Below, piece by piece: positions 18,491 to 25,152 of a stretch of DNA of 64,000 nucleotides. Position numbers and translations under genes: made by a program. Location of the stretch: contig NZ_MACI01000034.1 of NCBI RefSeq assembly GCF_001884105.1, forward strand, positions 62,001 to 126,000, written 5' to 3'. This DNA is from Bacillus luti (lineage in GTDB: Bacteria; Bacillota; Bacilli; Bacillales; Bacillaceae_G). The notes below the pieces were generated by a model that searched no databases, was not told the DNA's origin, and was given only the letters and a program-made list of their open reading frames with translations. The stretch's first letter is position 1. Each line of letters starts with the position of its first letter.

Positions 18491-18631
18491 TCCCCTTTCT
18501 TAAAACATATTAAATATAAATCCCTAATTATCCCAGTTATGTACATAGAAATATTAAAGCATAAATAGTCGATTATTTAAATATAAATATTCAATCATTT
18601 AATTTCATCTGAAATTTAGGGGGGATGCTTC

Positions 18632-18746
18632 TTAGCAATTACCTCTATATTGTCTTGCATTTTTAACTATGGGCTGAGTAGTTACTTTCATTTTTGAGTA
18701 CCTCACATTCTTTAATACATTGGATAAATAGTTATAATTTTATCAT
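18632..18746 (-). pseudogene. Toxin tail plus truncated immunity start (second copy)
   Basis: Minus strand: a toxin end DDKIITIYPMY stops near 18714; 20 bp on, an ATG at 18691 opens MKVTTQPIVKNARQYRGNC, which stops after 19 codons. The junction (stop, GTGAGGTAC, ATG) copies that at 17240-17268 almost base for base. It is a duplicated toxin-immunity boundary whose immunity gene has lost its body. Confidence 0.6.
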
Positions 18747-18750
18747 CCTA

Positions 18751-19203
18751 TTAAAGAAGGGTTATTTTTAACGCTTCCTCAAGCATTGTATTAAAATCAT
18801 TATATGTGTTCATTACCGTACCAGATGGTTTATCAAGTTCTAAATAAGTACCTTCAGATATGTTTTTACAGAACCATGCTATATCTGAATCTCCAAGGAA
18901 AAGGTACTCTTGTTGCCACTCATTCTCATACCAAATCTTATTATTTTCTAAAAGTCCATAAACTGTTTCATCTCTTTCTGTTTCTAGTAAAGAAGGGTCA
19001 ACTCCATAAATTATCAGACCATCAAATTCGAAGCCATTTACAGTTCTAAGAAATTCCTCATACTCATTAGGTAAATCAATATTAAAGCTTTCTTTAACAC
19101 GTTCTCTTAATCTTTGAACTTCAGTATCTTTTGCTGGTTTATTCAGTTTGAGATTAAAACTTTTCATTGTTTTTTCAACTTCTAAAAGCGTATCTTTCCA
19201 CAT
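18751..19203 (-). CDS. SMI1/KNR4 (SUKH) family immunity protein
   Basis: A 150-residue soluble protein with the SUKH core: FNIDLPNEYEEFLRTVNGFEFDGLIIYG at 35-63, then SDIAWFCKN and a TYNDFNTMLEEAL C-terminal helix. SUKH proteins neutralise nuclease and other toxins of polymorphic toxin systems. A remnant of another toxin lies immediately upstream at 19213-19330. Confidence 0.85.
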   Translation of the reverse strand: MWKDTLLEVEKTMKSFNLKLNKPAKDTEVQRLRERVKESFNIDLPNEYEEFLRTVNGFEFDGLIIYGVDPSLLETERDETVYGLLENNKIWYENEWQQEYLFLGDSDIAWFCKNISEGTYLELDKPSGTVMNTYNDFNTMLEEALKITLL

Positions 19204-19212
19204 ATAAAAACC

Positions 19213-19330
19213 TTCTTTCTCAATTTATTCCCCTTTAGGATAGGTATTATATTTGGTATAGGCCAATCTATATCAATACTATCTCCATCTTGTAAGTATC
19301 TAGTTAATGTAAACCATTGCTTCAACTTCT
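19213..19330 (-). pseudogene. Toxin C-terminal remnant
   Basis: A start-less frame reads KQWFTLTRYLQDGDSIDIDW and then appears to shift frame; the alternative frame ends TKYNTYPKGE with a stop at about 19229. It sits just upstream of the SUKH immunity gene, the position expected for that gene's toxin partner. Only the last 35-40 codons survive. Confidence 0.45.
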
Positions 19331-19354
19331 ATCAGTTATTTTAAGAACTTTCTT

Positions 19355-19927
19355 TTACATGTCCGCTTTTGAATCCCATACCTCTACAAATTCAAAGCCT
19401 TTTAAATCACTTTCTAACACTGTATTTCTAAATTCATCTGATACAAAAACAGAAGGAATATGTAATATTTCATTTAAGTAAACTTTAAATATTGTTTGGT
19501 TCTTAACCATATTAGGTAAGAATGCGTATTTTTTGAAATCTATTACTAAGCCAGAACGTAGTTTCTTTAGTATAGCTTTCTCATAGTCAATGGCATCTAT
19601 TGCATTTAGAACGTTAATTATAGAATACACTTCTCCCGGCACATCATGAATTAGGGGAAGAAATTCTACATTATCACCAAGCATAGACTCTAAGAATTTT
19701 TTAGCTTTCCCACTAACTATTGGTGTACCAACTTCTCCCCAAAAATGAGGAAAATCACTTTGATTTCCTTCTTCTACACATTTAATACGTATTTCTCCCC
19801 ATGAATCAGATGCTTTTACTGCTGAGTCAATTTTTCCTTCAAAATACTTTTTAGAATCTTCTTCTAAATTCAATAGTTGAAAGGATTCATAGTCATCAAA
19901 TGAACTCTTTAATTCCCAAATTTTCAT
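19355..19927 (-). CDS. Imm11-type immunity protein
   Basis: A 190-residue soluble protein that resembles the Imm11 (MXAN_0049-like) family: MKIWELKSSFDDYESF at the start, a central conserved region, and a C-terminal DLKGFEFVEVWDSK, the usual family ending. It presumably protects against a toxin whose gene is no longer present. A GGAGAG ribosome binding site precedes the ATG. Confidence 0.7.
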   Translation of the reverse strand: MKIWELKSSFDDYESFQLLNLEEDSKKYFEGKIDSAVKASDSWGEIRIKCVEEGNQSDFPHFWGEVGTPIVSGKAKKFLESMLGDNVEFLPLIHDVPGEVYSIINVLNAIDAIDYEKAILKKLRSGLVIDFKKYAFLPNMVKNQTIFKVYLNEILHIPSVFVSDEFRNTVLESDLKGFEFVEVWDSKADM

Positions 19928-20133
19928 TTTTACTCTCCTTTGTTATTTTTCTATCCTTCCTTTATCTAAATGTAATTCTATATTCATGATGTTGCTTCTC
20001 CCTTTTCTTTTCCGTATTCTTTACTGACTATAGGAGAACCGCGATTATATACTTAATATTCAATACAGACTCTTTAAAAGGTTTCATGTGTTCTACCCCA
20101 ACCTTCAAATAAAGAATAGATTTATGATTAAAA
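19928..20133. other. Non-coding stretch with a copied gene end
   Basis: No intact gene. Around 20070-20105, read on the minus strand, GAAGGTTGGGGTAGAACACA continues into ATGAAACCTTTTAAAGAG. This copies the last codons (GRTHETF and stop) and the following bases of the membrane protein gene at 24321, so a third copy of that gene once ended here. Confidence 0.55.
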
Positions 20134-20301
20134 CTAATTATATTTTTTTACCTTTAAAGGAATAGATATAAAATACAAATCTATAGCATAAATAGTAATC
20201 AAAATACCTTTACCTTCATCAGCAAACTTTGATTGATGAAACTGTTCTGAAACTTTTCTTTTTCCCCATTTTTTAGGAAACCATTGAAATCCTGAAAACA
20301 T
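20134..20301 (-). CDS. Small hypothetical protein, possible remnant
   Basis: A 55-codon frame: MFSGFQWFPKKWGKRKVSEQ, then a hydrophobic stretch ILITIYAIDLYFISIPL and a basic end. The tryptophan/lysine-rich head and single hydrophobic segment look like a real protein end. The start ATG has no clear ribosome binding site, so it may be the 3' part of a longer lost gene. Function unknown. Confidence 0.4.
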   Translation of the reverse strand: MFSGFQWFPKKWGKRKVSEQFHQSKFADEGKGILITIYAIDLYFISIPLKVKKYN

Positions 20302-20321
20302 ATAATTAATCTACCTTTTCA

Positions 20322-20396
20322 TTAAAATTTTGCTAGTTTATTTCTTAACTCTAACTCTTCAACTGTTTCAAAACCTTTAAAAAATAAACTATCGAT
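20322..20396 (-). pseudogene. 25-codon gene end
   Basis: A start-less frame reading IDSLFFKGFETVEELELRNK and LAKF, then stop. The composition is protein-like but nothing upstream continues it. Another severed 3' end in the array. Confidence 0.35.
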
Positions 20397-20452
20397 TTAA
20401 TTATGATTAAAAAATACATTGTATTCTTTAGATGCTTTTTTCAATCAAAAAA

Positions 20453-20854
20453 CTATTTTTCTTTTTTCCATGATATTCGAAATTCCCCACCATGTTCTTC
20501 CGTTTTAATTTTAACCTTATATGTATCATCCTTAGGCACTTTAATATTTTTTTCGCCTTCGCCACTATTAAACTCTAGTATTGTATTATCATTTGAATCC
20601 ACAACATAAGCAGTTATAGTTCCTTGTTTAGTTTTATCATCAAAAGAAAAAATCCAATTCTCACCTTTTTTAACTTTCCTATCTTGAGTTGCAGATCCAG
20701 TAAATTTTCTATAATCTCCAGATATACTACCTGATACACTATCTGAAGAACCATGAACTTTACCACCAACAATAGTTCCCTCTCTTGTAAAACAACCACT
20801 AAGAATTATTAAACACAAAACAAATAAAATTGTATTTTTAAAAATTTTTACCAT
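20453..20854 (-). CDS. Small lipoprotein
   Basis: A 133-residue lipoprotein: MVKIFKNTILFVLCLIILSG followed by C in the lipobox LSGC, then a Ser/Gly/Thr-rich linker and a beta-rich domain (KGENWIFSFDDKTKQGTITA, DDTYKVKIKTEEHGGEFRISW). The frame opens at 20890, but the ATG at 20854 is best placed behind AGAAGGGG. Lipoproteins of this kind may act as surface-exposed immunity or accessory proteins; this is inferred only from location. Confidence 0.7.
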   Translation of the reverse strand: MVKIFKNTILFVLCLIILSGCFTREGTIVGGKVHGSSDSVSGSISGDYRKFTGSATQDRKVKKGENWIFSFDDKTKQGTITAYVVDSNDNTILEFNSGEGEKNIKVPKDDTYKVKIKTEEHGGEFRISWKKEK

Positions 20855-20971
20855 CATTACCCCTTCTATTCCCAATAAAATTTTCACCATTAAACTTATA
20901 AAAATAACTATAATAAAAAATTATATCCATTAAGATATATATATTTTATTATAGTTATAAATTCCAAATTA

Positions 20972-21160
20972 TCATTTCAAATCTTCACGCAACTTAATTT
21001 CATCCTCATTTATGTAACCAGTAAAAATAACTTCTGATATGTATTCATGGTTTAAAAACATATTATATTCAGTTAAAACATTTCCAATAGGATAATAACA
21101 AGCCACATAATCCCAAGTTTCCTTAGTTTTTGAATTTTCCTGTTTTCTACCATATATCAT
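20972..21160 (-). CDS. DUF4176-like protein, N-terminally truncated
   Basis: A 62-codon frame with MIYGRKQ, DYVACYYPIGN and FLNHEYISEVIFTGYINEDE. This is the body of the DUF4176 family common in type VII (LXG) toxin loci, whose members usually start KLLPIGS/TVV...KLMIYGRKQ. The first 15-20 residues are missing and no ribosome binding site is visible, so it is probably a broken copy. The missing head occurs separately at 22625-22669 and 24991-25035. Confidence 0.6.
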   Translation of the reverse strand: MIYGRKQENSKTKETWDYVACYYPIGNVLTEYNMFLNHEYISEVIFTGYINEDEIKLREDLK

Positions 21161-21200
21161 CAAAGGTTGCTCTCATGTTTTAAATTACTCCAGTCTTATA

Positions 21201-21419
21201 TTAATCCCGTTTTTTTGTAAATTTATCATAAAATTTCTCTTGCGCCCACCGTCCGAATTTTAAAAAACATATTAAACCTACACCCAAAAGAATGAGAACG
21301 ATAGTTCCTAACAATTTTTCCCACAAATTGTTGGATGGAGTAATCATTAATCCTATAATAGATACAGATATTACGACATAAACTAAAATATATAATGGTT
21401 TATACGATGGAGTTTTCAT
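21201..21419 (-). CDS. Small membrane protein
   Basis: A 72-residue protein with two membrane segments (PLYILVYVVISVSIIGLMI and TIVLILLGVGLICFL) and a basic, cytosolic C-terminus ending KKRD. The start at 21419 follows GAGGAG; a longer frame opens at 21446 with a worse context. It resembles, in plan, the small membrane genes at 22672 and 24012 and may be a membrane immunity protein. Confidence 0.6.
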   Translation of the reverse strand: MKTPSYKPLYILVYVVISVSIIGLMITPSNNLWEKLLGTIVLILLGVGLICFLKFGRWAQEKFYDKFTKKRD

Positions 21420-21420
21420 A

Positions 21421-21951
21421 TCATTTTTTCTCCTCAGGTTTTTCAAATTTTAAACTACTTCCCACAGTAAAACCCTCTAAAGCAGGAACCGTTATACCAG
21501 TTTCTTTTCCAACGCTACCTTTCAAACCTATTGCGCCTAATCCCAAATCACCTTTAATTTCCAGGTTTATACCTCCAAAAATTGGAAACTAATCTGAAAA
21601 ATGTAGCATACTTACTTCTACTTCATACTTAAGTGTAGAAGCTTCCGATCCTGCTTTTAAGGAGTAATCGTCAATACCCGCTATAACTTCTCCTGAAAAA
21701 TTTTTTTGAGTAACTGTAACCTTTCTATCTTTTAATTGTATGATACCTAAAGGTGTCATTAAAGGAATTGTGGATTTAAATTTATATGAGTTATCTCAAA
21801 TACCTGCTGCCCCTTTTACGCCAATAACTTTACTAACAAATACATCTTCTTTTAAACTCTTCCAATCATAGGGTATATTCACATCCAATTTCCCAGCTAT
21901 AGCCTTTGTTGAAAGCTCATCACCATTAGAGAAGCTGCTCTTTTTTTCCAT
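21421..21951 (-). pseudogene. Gene with two in-frame stop codons
   Basis: A 177-codon frame from ATG 21951 (MEKKSSFSNGDELSTKAIAG) to a TGA at 21421 stays in one frame throughout but is interrupted by TGA at codon 52 (21796-21798) and TAG at codon 121 (21589-21591). The C-terminal half is Gly-rich (LGAIGLKGSVGKETG). Intact start, end and frame suggest recent inactivation by point mutation. It overlaps the next gene start by ATGA-like spacing and abuts the membrane protein gene at 21952. Family unknown. Confidence 0.75.
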
Positions 21952-22623
21952 TTAAAAGCCTATACGTATTTTCCCTCCATCTTCTATATGCTTCCGTAAA
22001 TAATAATACTTATGGAGTTCTATAATCATATAAAACAAAGCAAACGAAAACACTGTGCATGCACACATAAATACAATTGCCCCCATCTGTTGTGTTGCAA
22101 TGCTAAGAATTATATTAGCAATTAACTGCCCCGATCCCGCTGCAATAGCTGCTACTTTTACACCACCAGTTCCTTTCGATGATTTTGATTTTTTTCTTGG
22201 TTCCTGAAGTTTTTCAATATGATTTTTATAAAAAAGATACAAAGCAAAACCATACAAACCAAATGAAAGAATAAAATAGATGGGAGTTTGTAATTGTAAC
22301 ACTTCATAGGCATATTTTTGAGTTATAATCAATAATCCGACTGAACATATGGTGCCATATACTCCTCGAAATAGAGTGTATTGTAATTGTCGTTTCCGAG
22401 GATTGATAGCAATCCATATCGCCCACAAATTTAAAAAAATAACTGGAGGAGTTACTATATATACATAGAGTAATCGAAAAGGATTCGCAAAAGCAGGCAA
22501 AAGAACAAACACATCTGCCCCCAAAAGGACAAGGACAATTACTTGGACCCTTATTTCATTTACAGGATAAAGAGCCATATAATGTGCAAAAGCTTTCTTA
22601 TTAAAATCTAGACTTTTTTTCAT
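21952..22623 (-). CDS. Polytopic membrane protein, copy 1
   Basis: A 223-residue protein with about six membrane segments, a basic loop (NPRKRQLQYTLFRG) and a Lys/Ser-rich loop (EPRKKSKSSKG) before the last pair. It is a clear paralogue of the product at 24321-24989, and both are preceded by the same 135-bp repeat. Its ATG follows the stop of a 14-codon DUF4176-head frame (TAACATG), so translation may be coupled. Function unknown; a membrane immunity or toxin-accessory role is an inference from location. Confidence 0.7.
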   Translation of the reverse strand: MKKSLDFNKKAFAHYMALYPVNEIRVQVIVLVLLGADVFVLLPAFANPFRLLYVYIVTPPVIFLNLWAIWIAINPRKRQLQYTLFRGVYGTICSVGLLIITQKYAYEVLQLQTPIYFILSFGLYGFALYLFYKNHIEKLQEPRKKSKSSKGTGGVKVAAIAAGSGQLIANIILSIATQQMGAIVFMCACTVFSFALFYMIIELHKYYYLRKHIEDGGKIRIGF

Positions 22624-22754
22624 GTTAATTAACCCACCCCGCTACTGTTCCAATCGGTAAAAGTTTCATAGCTATTTATTCTCCTTTTTTTTAAATTTAT
22701 CCATAATATTATGAGCAACTATATTCCATAGTAAAGAAAGTACGGTAACAAAAA
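22617..22754. repeat. Direct repeat, copy 1 (135 bp)
   Basis: This stretch is almost identical to 24983-25120, with about two differences by eye. It spans the start of the membrane protein gene, the DUF4176-head micro-frame and the 3' part of the 64-residue membrane gene. It marks a tandem duplication within the array. Confidence 0.85.
22625..22669 (-). pseudogene. DUF4176 N-terminal fragment, copy 1 (14 codons)
   Basis: Reads MKLLPIGTVAGWVN and stop. MKLLPIGTV is the typical start of DUF4176 proteins; the rest is lost. A GGAG lies upstream. The stop is 2 bp from the ATG of the membrane protein gene, so it may now work as a coupling leader. A copy differing in one residue lies at 24991-25035. 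Confidence 0.55.
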
Positions 22755-22866
22755 GTACAGCTAAAGAAAAATAAATCCTATCCTTCCATGTATCATGTAC
22801 AATCATGCCCAGTATAATCATTATTAACGCACCAACACATATAACTATTTTTGAAAATTTTCGCAT
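22672..22866 (-). CDS. Small two-helix membrane protein
   Basis: A 64-residue protein: MRKFSKIVICVGALIMIILG and IYFSLAVLFVTVLSLLW are two membrane segments, followed by a basic tail KFKKKENK. The ATG at 22866 lies 4 bp after the stop of the upstream gene; the longer frame from 22980 runs through that gene and is rejected. The 3' part of a second copy is preserved in the repeat at 25035-25120. Confidence 0.6.
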   Translation of the reverse strand: MRKFSKIVICVGALIMIILGMIVHDTWKDRIYFSLAVLFVTVLSLLWNIVAHNIMDKFKKKENK

Positions 22867-22870
22867 TCTA

Positions 22871-23089
22871 TTATCTCGATTCCTTCTCAAATTCAAATGA
22901 AACTCCCCCGCCATAACCGTTAGGTGAAGTTGCGGAAAACCCTGATTCTTCACCTGCGCGGAATCTATAAACATCCCCACCTATTATAATCTCACCTTTG
23001 ACACTTATATCATAATCACCTAATACAGGTATATAATCAGGTCTCTTAATTTTAGTAATTTCCGCTTCATATGTTTGCAATACTATCAA
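22871..23089 (-). CDS. Small acidic hypothetical protein
   Basis: A 72-residue beta-rich protein (YDISVKGEIIIGGDVYRFRA, then GFSATSPNGYGGGVSFEFEK). It resembles in style the Gly-rich tail of the pseudogene at 21421-21951 and may be a truncated relative. It forms a pair with the small membrane gene directly downstream. Not assigned to a family. Confidence 0.45.
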   Translation of the reverse strand: MIVLQTYEAEITKIKRPDYIPVLGDYDISVKGEIIIGGDVYRFRAGEESGFSATSPNGYGGGVSFEFEKESR

Positions 23090-23151
23090 CGTTTCAAATG
23101 TCCTTTATACATTCCTTATCTAATTTTTAACAATAAATCCTAACTATATAT

Positions 23152-23198
23152 TAAAAAAAGTAAAAGCGGACTCATAAGAGTCAACTTTTACTTTTTAT
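23152..23198 (-). terminator. Rho-independent terminator after the SUKH gene at 23212
   Basis: AAAAGTAAAAG...TTTTACTTTTT arms around GACTC/GAGTC form a strong stem. On the minus strand it ends in a long U-tract (CTTTTTTTAA). It lies 14 bp past the stop of the SMI1/KNR4 gene and cuts the array into two transcription units. Confidence 0.8.
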
Positions 23199-23211
23199 TT
23201 TTTTATATATC

Positions 23212-23733
23212 TTATGAAAGATTTAAAATTAATTCTGCTAAACTATCACAAATAACTTCGAAGCTTTTACTTTCATAATCTTCTAATTTCACTTGTCCAT
23301 TTTCATTATCTACAACTACCAAGAGACCATTAAATTCCATACCAATAGGAATATTATTCAGTTGATTATCATGTGCGCCTTGGTATCCTTGTAAAGATAC
23401 ATAAAAATCATGCAGTTCAATTCCTGGTATAACAGGATTTAATTCAAAATCATAACCTAAATAATTGCCTCCTAAGTCTAAAAACCAATAAGAGTTATAA
23501 TATTCTTTAATTGAATTATGTAATTGTATCCCCAAATCTTTTTCTATATCAGAAAAATCATGAATTATATTTTTCTCTAAAGGTTTCCAGAATACGTACC
23601 CCTCTGTATCTGGTTCTCCTTCATAGATAAAAGCCTCTGCTTCTTCTATCCATAAAGATTTTGGCAATGAATTATTACAATCTTGCCACTCTCTAATTAT
23701 TTTATCAAAACAATTTTTCATTTCATTTTTCAT
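23212..23733 (-). CDS. SMI1/KNR4 (SUKH) family immunity protein
   Basis: A 173-residue protein with SUKH features: DIEKDLGIQLHNSIKEYYNS, the loop YWFLDLGGNYLGYDFELNPV, then PGIELHDFYVSLQGYQGAHD and a VICDSLAELILNL C-terminal helix. Its start lies 8 bp after the end of a frameshifted nuclease-like toxin remnant, the classic toxin-immunity order, so it is probably the antidote for that toxin. Confidence 0.82.
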   Translation of the reverse strand: MKNEMKNCFDKIIREWQDCNNSLPKSLWIEEAEAFIYEGEPDTEGYVFWKPLEKNIIHDFSDIEKDLGIQLHNSIKEYYNSYWFLDLGGNYLGYDFELNPVIPGIELHDFYVSLQGYQGAHDNQLNNIPIGMEFNGLLVVVDNENGQVKLEDYESKSFEVICDSLAELILNLS

Positions 23734-23740
23734 TTTTTAT

Positions 23741-23976
23741 TTACCACCTAATGTATGATGTTCAATAAATTTCTGAAGCATTTCTACATATTCTGCATCT
23801 TTTCCCCCATGCTCCAATCGCTTTTTCTGCGTTATGAATCCCTTCAAAACCAGGATGTAGTGGCAGCGGAACACCAACAGCTTGACCACCACCAATATGG
23901 TGATGAACTAATTTAGTTCCACGTAATCCGGTAAAATCATATTGTGGAAATTCCCCTCTAAATCCTTAATGATTTA
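23741..23976 (-). pseudogene. Frameshifted toxin C-terminus (His-rich nuclease-like)
   Basis: The frame GFRGEFPQYDFTGLRGTKLV, then HHHIGGGQAVGVPLPLHPGF, then EGIHNAEKAIGAWGK is followed, after a shift in a GGGGG run, by KDAEYVEMLQKFIEHHTLGG and the stop at 23741. The closely spaced histidines suggest an HNH-like toxin nuclease. Loss of frame and of the N-terminus leaves it inactive, while its immunity gene (23212) is intact. Confidence 0.75.
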
Positions 23977-24011
23977 TTCATATTTTGAATTCCCCTATCA
24001 CATAAGTAATA

Positions 24012-24203
24012 TCATTTCTTATTAAATTTACTGTGTATCAGTTCAAAGAATTTATTTGCACCAAGTGAAATTGCGCCAATAATAAGAACGCCAATAATAA
24101 AATAAATCTTTTTAAATAAGTTGTAAGGAGATAAAACAGCAACTACAAGAAGTATTATAATTGCAACGAATGTGACTAATTTTCCAACTTTAAATGCTTG
24201 CAT
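24012..24203 (-). CDS. Small two-helix membrane protein
   Basis: A 63-residue protein with two hydrophobic segments (LVTFVAIIILLVVAVLS and IYFIIGVLIIGAISLG) and a basic C-terminus. It follows the same plan as the product at 22672-22866. Its ribosome binding site GGAGGAAAG lies in the end of a DUF4176 remnant immediately upstream. Confidence 0.55.
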   Translation of the reverse strand: MQAFKVGKLVTFVAIIILLVVAVLSPYNLFKKIYFIIGVLIIGAISLGANKFFELIHSKFNKK

Positions 24204-24298
24204 ATCAGCTTTCCTCCTTCTGGATAAAAACAGCCAATATAGTCATACATCACAGGTTCTTTAACCATAAGTTTTTGTTTCCTTCCATAAATCACAAT
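24204..24298 (-). pseudogene. DUF4176 internal fragment
   Basis: A start-less frame reads IVIYGRKQKLMVKEPVMYDY and IGCFYPEGGKLI, then runs into the ATG of the next gene. It is a second copy of the DUF4176 body seen at 20972-21160; here the last third is lost and the gene end is replaced by the small membrane gene. Confidence 0.65.
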
Positions 24299-24320
24299 AC
24301 TTAACATTCAATAAACCTCT

Positions 24321-24989
24321 TTAAAAGGTTTCATGTGTTCTACCCCCATCTTCTATATGCTTCCTTAAATAATAATACCTATGGAGTTCCATAATGAAAT
24401 GAAACAACATAAACGAAAGCATGGAGTATACACACATTAATACAATTGCTACCATCTTTTGTGTTGCAAAACCAAGACTGATATTAGCAACGAGTTGACC
24501 CAATCCTACAAAAGCCACTACTCCAAAACCAGAGTTTTTTTTCGATGATTTTGATTTTTTGATTGGTTCCTGAAGTTTTTTTATATGATTTTTATAATAA
24601 TAATTCAAAGCAAAAATATACAAACCCACTGAAAAAACAAAATAGATTGGAGTTTGTAATCCTAACATCCCATATGCAAACTTTTGGGTTATAACTAATA
24701 ATCCTACTGAACATACGATGCCAAATACCCCACGAAATAGAGTGTATTGTAATTGCCGCTTCCTAGGATTTATAACAATCCATATTGCCCATACATTTAA
24801 AAAAGCAACTGGTGGAACTATTATGTATATATATATCGGTTGAACAGGATTCGCAAAAGCAGGTAAAAGCACAAATATATCTGCTATCCCAATAACAAGA
24901 GTAATTATAGTCGATCTTATATCATTTATAGCATAAAGAGCCATATAATATTCAAAAGCTTTTTTATTAAAATTTATACTTTTTTTCAT
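24321..24989 (-). CDS. Polytopic membrane protein, copy 2
   Basis: A 222-residue paralogue of the protein at 21952-22623, with the same six-segment plan and identical motifs (NPRKRQLQYTLFRG, HRYYYLRKHIEDGG). The last residues GRTHETF and the following bases recur near 20070-20105. The paired copies, with the duplicated upstream repeat, show that this unit was amplified. Function unknown. Confidence 0.7.
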   Translation of the reverse strand: MKKSINFNKKAFEYYMALYAINDIRSTIITLVIGIADIFVLLPAFANPVQPIYIYIIVPPVAFLNVWAIWIVINPRKRQLQYTLFRGVFGIVCSVGLLVITQKFAYGMLGLQTPIYFVFSVGLYIFALNYYYKNHIKKLQEPIKKSKSSKKNSGFGVVAFVGLGQLVANISLGFATQKMVAIVLMCVYSMLSFMLFHFIMELHRYYYLRKHIEDGGRTHETF

Positions 24990-25120
24990 GTTAATTAAAC
25001 CACCCCGCTACTGTTCCAATCGGTAAAAGTTTCATAGCTATTTATTCTCCCTTTTTTTAAATTTATCCATAATATTATGAGCAACTATATTCCATAGTAA
25101 AGAAAGTACGGTAACAAAAA
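24983..25120. repeat. Direct repeat, copy 2 (135 bp)
   Basis: Near-identical to 22617-22754. It ends abruptly at 25120 inside what would be the small membrane gene, where it meets the terminator of the DUF4352 gene. That junction is the right edge of the duplication. Confidence 0.85.
24991..25035 (-). pseudogene. DUF4176 N-terminal fragment, copy 2 (14 codons)
   Basis: Reads MKLLPIGTVAGWFN and stop, one residue different from the copy at 22625-22669. It ends 2 bp before the ATG of the second membrane protein gene. Confidence 0.55.
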
Positions 25121-25142
25121 AAGAGGAGCCATCTCCTCTTAA
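25116..25142 (-). terminator. Terminator after the DUF4352 gene
   Basis: AAGAGGAG and CTCCTCTT arms around ATGG; on the minus strand the stem is followed by TTTTTTTG. It lies 11 bp past the stop of the lipoprotein gene at 25153. Confidence 0.8.
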
Positions 25143-25152
25143 TAAATAAACA

